Assembly (NCBI GenBank): GCA_026461645.1
Contig: JAPJMP010000200.1
Span: 1 to 8,880 of the forward strand
Direction of reading: 5' to 3'
Source of the DNA: Burkholderiales bacterium
Lineage (GTDB): Bacteria; Pseudomonadota; Gammaproteobacteria; Burkholderiales; UBA11063
DNA: 8,880 bases
Shown: positions 6,288 through 8,880 of the stretch, piece after piece
Numbering within the stretch: the first letter of the stretch is position 1
How the letters are laid out: each line of letters starts with the position of its first letter
Made by a program: the position numbers and the translations under genes
Notes under the pieces: generated by a model
What the model was told of the DNA's origin: nothing
Seen by the model: only the letters and a program-made list of their open reading frames with translations
The model's database searches: none

Positions 6288-7112
6288 ATGAAAAAAATAT
6301 TTAAGCCCATTGTTGTTGGGTTGTTTAGTGCCCTTATTTTAGCTAATATAGCAGTTGCTGATGAAACTCTTACTATTGCAGCATCACCAGTTCCGCATGC
6401 TGAAATTTTAAAACAAGTTAAGCCTATACTAAAAAAAGAAGGAATTGATTTACAGGTTCGTGAGTTTACAGATTATATTCAACCCAATTTGGTGGTTGAG
6501 CAAAAACAAATGGATGCAAATTATTTTCAGCATTTACCTTATTTACAGCAATATAATAAAGACCACAAAAGTGATTTAGTTGAATTAGTAGCAGTTCATA
6601 TTGAACCAATGGGGCTTTATGCTAGTAATGATGACAGATTAAAACATTTTGTAACAACTAAAAAAGCAAGTAATCTACCACAAGGAATGACAATTGGAGT
6701 GCCTAATGATGTAACCAATGAAGGAAGAGCTTTACTCTTATTGCAAGTTAATAAAATTATTACTTTAAAACCTAATGTTAAATATCCGACAAAAAATGAT
6801 ATTCTATCTAATCCGTATAATATTAAAATAATTGAATTAGATCCTGCAATGTTACCTCGAGTTTTGAATTCAAAACAAGTAAATTTAGCAATTATTAATT
6901 CAAATTATGCGATTCAAGCTAAATTAAATCCAATTACAGATTCAATTTTTATTGAAGATGCCAGAAGTCCTTATGCCAATATAATTGCGGTTAGACCTGA
7001 TGAACTAAATTTACCTAAAATGAAAGCTTTAGCTAAAGCTTTGCAATCAAAAGCAATTACTGACTTTATTTTAAAGCAATATAAAGGTGCGGTAGTTCCG
7101 GTAAATAAATAA
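6288..7112 (+). CDS. metQ: methionine-binding periplasmic protein MetQ, copy 1
   Basis: Substrate-binding subunit (NlpA/MetQ family) that delivers methionine to MetI. The 274 residues start with a Sec signal peptide cleaved after AVA (24), with no lipobox. The mature protein is therefore soluble, unlike lipidated E. coli MetQ. Family motifs are FTDYIQPN (60-67), DANYFQHLPYL (76-86), GVPNDVTNEGRALLLL (137-152), NPYNIKIIELDPAMLPR (175-191), INSNYA (203-208) and EDARSPYAN (223-231). Pocket positions known from MetQ structures (Tyr63, Phe80, His82, Tyr85, Asn140, Asn144, Arg147, Asn204, Asn231 by alignment to E. coli MetQ) all hold the usual residue, so methionine is the likely ligand. A good ribosome binding site 14 bp after the hydrolase stop places it in the metI operon. 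Confidence 0.94.
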   Translation: MKKIFKPIVVGLFSALILANIAVADETLTIAASPVPHAEILKQVKPILKKEGIDLQVREFTDYIQPNLVVEQKQMDANYFQHLPYLQQYNKDHKSDLVELVAVHIEPMGLYASNDDRLKHFVTTKKASNLPQGMTIGVPNDVTNEGRALLLLQVNKIITLKPNVKYPTKNDILSNPYNIKIIELDPAMLPRVLNSKQVNLAIINSNYAIQAKLNPITDSIFIEDARSPYANIIAVRPDELNLPKMKALAKALQSKAITDFILKQYKGAVVPVNK

Positions 7113-7134
7113 ATAAAAATTGATTGTTTAGTTG

Positions 7135-7164
7135 TTGATTTTATTACTATCTAGCCGGTATAAA
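7135..7164 (+). promoter_or_regulatory. candidate promoter of the second metQ
   Basis: TTGATT (7135-7140, four of six -35 bases), an 18-base spacer and TATAAA (7159-7164, five of six -10 bases) form a plausible sigma70 promoter. It lies in the part of the 121-bp gap that has no counterpart before metQ1, so it may give metQ2 and ruvA expression independent of the metI operon. Confidence 0.45.
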
Positions 7165-7169
7165 ATGCA

Positions 7170-7223
7170 GTGCTGTCAGCTTCAGAATAAGTATGTAAGC
7201 ATATAAAACAATTTATTGATTGA
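7170..7223 (+). pseudogene. remnant of the hydrolase gene 3' end
   Basis: These 54 bases match 6220-6273, the last codons of the alpha/beta hydrolase, at 46 positions without gaps. The 30 bases 7191-7220 have one mismatch. In the original frame the copy reads SEstopVCKHIKQFID and ends in TGA where the original ends in TAA; an in-frame TAA (7188-7190) replaces a Gln codon. It has no start of its own. It is the left end of the duplicated unit carried along with metQ and marks the duplication junction. Confidence 0.8.
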
Positions 7224-7233
7224 GTAAAAAAAT

Positions 7234-8058
7234 ATGAAAAAAATATTTAAGCCTATTGTTATTGGATTGTTTAGTGCTACTATTTTAGCTAATATAGCAG
7301 CTGCGGATGAGACTCTAACTATTGCAGCATCACCGACTCCGCATGCTGAAATTTTGGAACAAGTTAAGCCTATACTAAAAAAAGAAGGAATTGATTTACA
7401 GATTCGTGAGTTTACAGATTATATTCAACCAAATTTGGTGGTTGAGCAAAAACAAATGGATGCAAATTATGTTGAGCATTGGCCTTATTTGCAGCAATAT
7501 AATAAAGATCATGGTAGTCATTTAGTTGAATTAGTAGCAGTTCATATTGAACCAATGGGGCTTTATGCTAGCAATGACGATAGATTAAAAAAATTTATAG
7601 CAACTAAAAAAGTAAGTAATTTACCGCAAGGAATGACAATAGGGGTATCTGATATTGCAACTGATGAAGGGAGAGCTTTACTATTATTGCAGGCGAATAA
7701 AATAATTACTTTAAAACCTAATATTGAATTTCCGACAAAATATGATATTCTATCTAATCCGTATAACATTAAAATAATTGAATTGGATCCGGCAATGTTG
7801 CCTCGAGTTTTGAGTTCAAAACAAGTAAACTTAGCAACTATCAATGCAAATTTTGCAATTGAAGATAAATTAAACCCAGTTAAAGATTCAATTTTTACTG
7901 AAGATGCAAGAAGTCCTTATGCCAATATAGTTGCGGTTAGACCTGATGAATTAAATTTGCCTAAAATGAAAGCTTTAGCTAAAGCATTGCAATCAAAAGC
8001 AATTACTAACTTTATTTTAAAGCAATATAAAGGTGCGGTAATTCCGGTTAATAAATAA
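7234..8058 (+). CDS. metQ: MetQ-family binding protein, copy 2, with altered pocket motifs
   Basis: A 274-residue paralogue of the preceding MetQ with 37 substitutions and no gap (about 86% identity, counted by eye). The signal peptide is kept (cleavage after AAA at 24), again without lipobox. Changes cluster at residues 120-170 and 194-222, while 61-79 and 171-193 are invariant. Several fall at expected ligand-contact motifs: Phe80 to Val, Gln81 to Glu and Leu83 to Trp (VEHWPYL), PND (139-141) to SDI, Asn144 to Asp, Tyr207 to Phe. Tyr63, His82, Tyr85, Arg147, Asn204 and Asn231 are kept, so it still looks like an amino-acid-type binder, possibly with different preference or affinity. The frame is intact, hence not decayed. 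Its leader lacks the AAGGA of copy 1. It presumably works with the same MetI. ruvA starts 18 bp downstream. Confidence 0.92.
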   Translation: MKKIFKPIVIGLFSATILANIAAADETLTIAASPTPHAEILEQVKPILKKEGIDLQIREFTDYIQPNLVVEQKQMDANYVEHWPYLQQYNKDHGSHLVELVAVHIEPMGLYASNDDRLKKFIATKKVSNLPQGMTIGVSDIATDEGRALLLLQANKIITLKPNIEFPTKYDILSNPYNIKIIELDPAMLPRVLSSKQVNLATINANFAIEDKLNPVKDSIFTEDARSPYANIVAVRPDELNLPKMKALAKALQSKAITNFILKQYKGAVIPVNK

Positions 8059-8065
8059 TATTGTT

Positions 8066-8071
8066 TGGGGT
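8066..8071 (+). promoter_or_regulatory. ribosome binding site of ruvA
   Basis: TGGGGT with GGGG at 8067-8070 lies 6 bases before the ATG at 8077, inside the 18-bp gap after metQ2. It supports this start and read-through transcription from metQ2. Confidence 0.6.
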
Positions 8072-8076
8072 AAATA

Positions 8077-8685
8077 ATGATTGGATGCTTAGTCGGTGAC
8101 TTAATAGCTATTAAACCACCGCAGATACTAATAAATGTTGCAGGTGTTGGTTATGAGGTTGATTTACCAATTCCTGATTGTGCGGATATTAATTGTTTAT
8201 TGCAGCAATCAATCAAAATATACACTCACTTGATTATTCGCGAAGATGCTCATGCATTATATGGTTTTCTTCATGAAGATAGGCGCGATACTTTTAGAAT
8301 ACTAATTAAGGTCTCAGGCATTGGGCCAAAAATTGCTATGGCACTTTTGTCTACTCTAAGTGTGGATGAAATTCAATTGGCATTAGAGCATAAAGATATA
8401 ACCACTTTATGTCGGACTCCTGGAATTGGCAAAAAAATGGCAGAACGGATGATCCTAGAACTGCAGGGTAAATTTAACTATGTTACGTTTTTAACTGGTA
8501 ATGATGATAAAACTAAATCAGCTACAAATTTAGTTAATAAGAATTTAAGAAATGATATTGCTAATGCACTACTTAGTTTAGGCTATGGCGATAAAGATGT
8601 CAATAAAGTAATGCAACAATTGCCACTAAGCATAACGGATATAAGTTTAGGAATAAAAGAGGCGCTTAAAATTTTGAACAATTAG
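8077..8685 (+). CDS. ruvA: Holliday junction branch-migration protein RuvA
   Basis: RuvA tetramers bind Holliday junctions and load the RuvB motor for branch migration during recombination and repair. The 202 residues equal the family length (E. coli: 203). Domain I (1-64) is the OB fold, beginning MIGCLVGDL and ending HLIIREDAHALYGF, with the acidic-pin residues Glu56 and Asp57 that match E. coli Glu55/Asp56. Domain II (about 65-140) has both helix-hairpin-helix motifs, KVSGIGPKIAMALLS (78-92) and TPGIGKKMAERMILELQGK (114-132). A flexible linker (about 140-155) leads to domain III (156-202), the RuvB-binding three-helix part with ALLSLGYGDKDV. Neither ruvC nor ruvB is adjacent: a metQ gene precedes it and a tRNA gene follows 13 bp after the stop. 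This is an unusual context for ruvA, which may depend on metQ2 transcription. Confidence 0.97.
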   Translation: MIGCLVGDLIAIKPPQILINVAGVGYEVDLPIPDCADINCLLQQSIKIYTHLIIREDAHALYGFLHEDRRDTFRILIKVSGIGPKIAMALLSTLSVDEIQLALEHKDITTLCRTPGIGKKMAERMILELQGKFNYVTFLTGNDDKTKSATNLVNKNLRNDIANALLSLGYGDKDVNKVMQQLPLSITDISLGIKEALKILNN

Positions 8686-8698
8686 TATTTTTTAAATT

Positions 8699-8773
8699 GT
8701 CTCCGTAGTTAAATGGATATAACGGCCCCCTCCTAAGGGGCAGTTACAGGTTCGATTCCCGTCGGGGGCACCA
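8699..8773 (+). tRNA. tRNA-Arg (anticodon CCT)
   Basis: This folds into a full cloverleaf: acceptor GTCTCCG/CGGGGGC (with U-G wobbles at 2-71 and 4-69), D stem GTTA/TAAC, anticodon stem GCCCC/GGGGC with loop CTCCTAA, so anticodon CCT at 8732-8734 reading AGG. It has a 4-base variable region, T loop TTCGATT, discriminator A, and an encoded CCA (8771-8773). The T stem ACAGG/CCCGT has one A-C mismatch (8748 with 8760). The gene begins 13 bp after ruvA with no clear promoter between, so it may be processed from the ruvA transcript. tRNA genes of this type are frequent integration sites for mobile elements, but no integrase is visible here. Confidence 0.95.
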
Positions 8774-8880
8774 TCTAGTAGTCTAATCAAATTCAACAGT
8801 ATATTTATTGATACAGCATTAATTAAACATAATTTTTTTATTCAAAATTTAAACGATGATAATTATTATTATATTTACAG
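8774..8880. other. AT-rich region after the tRNA gene
   Basis: No gene and no G+C-rich terminator hairpin is seen. There is only a weak all-AT inverted repeat (AATTTT/AAAATT near 8831-8849), which would be a poor terminator. The window ends here, so a gene start just beyond cannot be excluded. Confidence 0.4.

Larger units (their letters stand above)
6220..7112 (+). repeat. tandem duplication, copy A (hydrolase tail plus metQ1)
   Basis: This unit is repeated at 7170-8058. It begins in the last 18 codons of the hydrolase gene and runs through metQ1. The two copies align without gap except for a 4-base difference in the leader before metQ. Similarity upstream of 6211-6220 falls to background. 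Confidence 0.85.
7170..8058 (+). repeat. tandem duplication, copy B (hydrolase tail remnant plus metQ2)
   Basis: This is the second copy of the unit at 6220-7112. The offset is 950 bases in the hydrolase tail and 946 in metQ because of the 4-base loss in the leader. The novel junction is at about 7113-7169, which resembles neither flank clearly. Confidence 0.85.

Noticed and set aside
7563..7844. 93-codon open frame on the minus strand
   Set aside because: It is antisense to metQ2, and open frames like this are common opposite AT-rich genes. The protein has no recognisable domain.
6288..8058. metQ pair as an assembly artefact
   Set aside because: The copies differ at many silent and 37 amino-acid positions and have different flanks, so this is a real, aged duplication and not a repeated read segment.
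7170..8058. Duplicated block as an insertion sequence or transposon
   Set aside because: There is no transposase, no terminal inverted repeat and no target-site duplication. The block is hydrolase tail plus metQ, as in an ordinary tandem duplication.

Overview
The window is AT-rich chromosomal DNA (roughly one third G+C by eye) from a Gram-negative bacterium. The evidence is a lipoprotein, a periplasmic-binding-protein ABC importer, ArnT-like inner-membrane chemistry, DusA, and a tRNA gene with an encoded CCA end. The RuvA wording around the acidic pin (REDAHALYGF) and its SGIG motif resemble beta-/gammaproteobacterial RuvA, somewhat more the beta type. I cannot name the species; an AT-rich betaproteobacterium or host-associated gammaproteobacterium would fit.

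Layout: (1) 1-170 is gene-poor, with one inverted repeat and an odd split match to a gene further right. (2) dusA, a tRNA-dihydrouridine synthase, is on the minus strand at 171-1130. (3) A divergent intergenic region leads into a plus-strand group at 1244-4654: a six-repeat, cysteine-paired, propeller-like lipoprotein, an ArnT/PMT-type membrane glycosyltransferase lacking the usual acidic pair in its first loop, and an MPPED-like metallophosphoesterase. Gaps inside this group are 19 and 2 bp, so it is probably one operon. (4) A perfect extended -10 promoter precedes a methionine-uptake cluster at 4703-8058: metI, an exported alpha/beta hydrolase, and two tandem metQ genes. No metN ATPase is present. 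(5) ruvA follows 18 bp after the second metQ, and a tRNA-Arg(CCT) gene begins 13 bp after ruvA.

The most interesting part is the metQ pair. The two proteins align over 274 residues without a gap and differ at 37 positions (about 86% identity by hand count). The first keeps the family's methionine-pocket motifs. The second has changed several of them (FQH to VEH, PND..N to SDI..D, NYA to NFA). A 54-bp piece of the hydrolase gene's 3' end is repeated in front of the second metQ, which marks the duplication unit. The second copy has lost the first copy's Shine-Dalgarno sequence and has a plausible promoter of its own.

Working together (inference): MetI with MetQ1 would import methionine using an ATPase encoded elsewhere. 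MetQ2 may have shifted its ligand, and the exported hydrolase may act on a periplasmic precursor. The rest is housekeeping (DusA, RuvA, tRNA-Arg) and envelope-related genes. I see no CRISPR array, insertion sequence, rRNA or phage gene.
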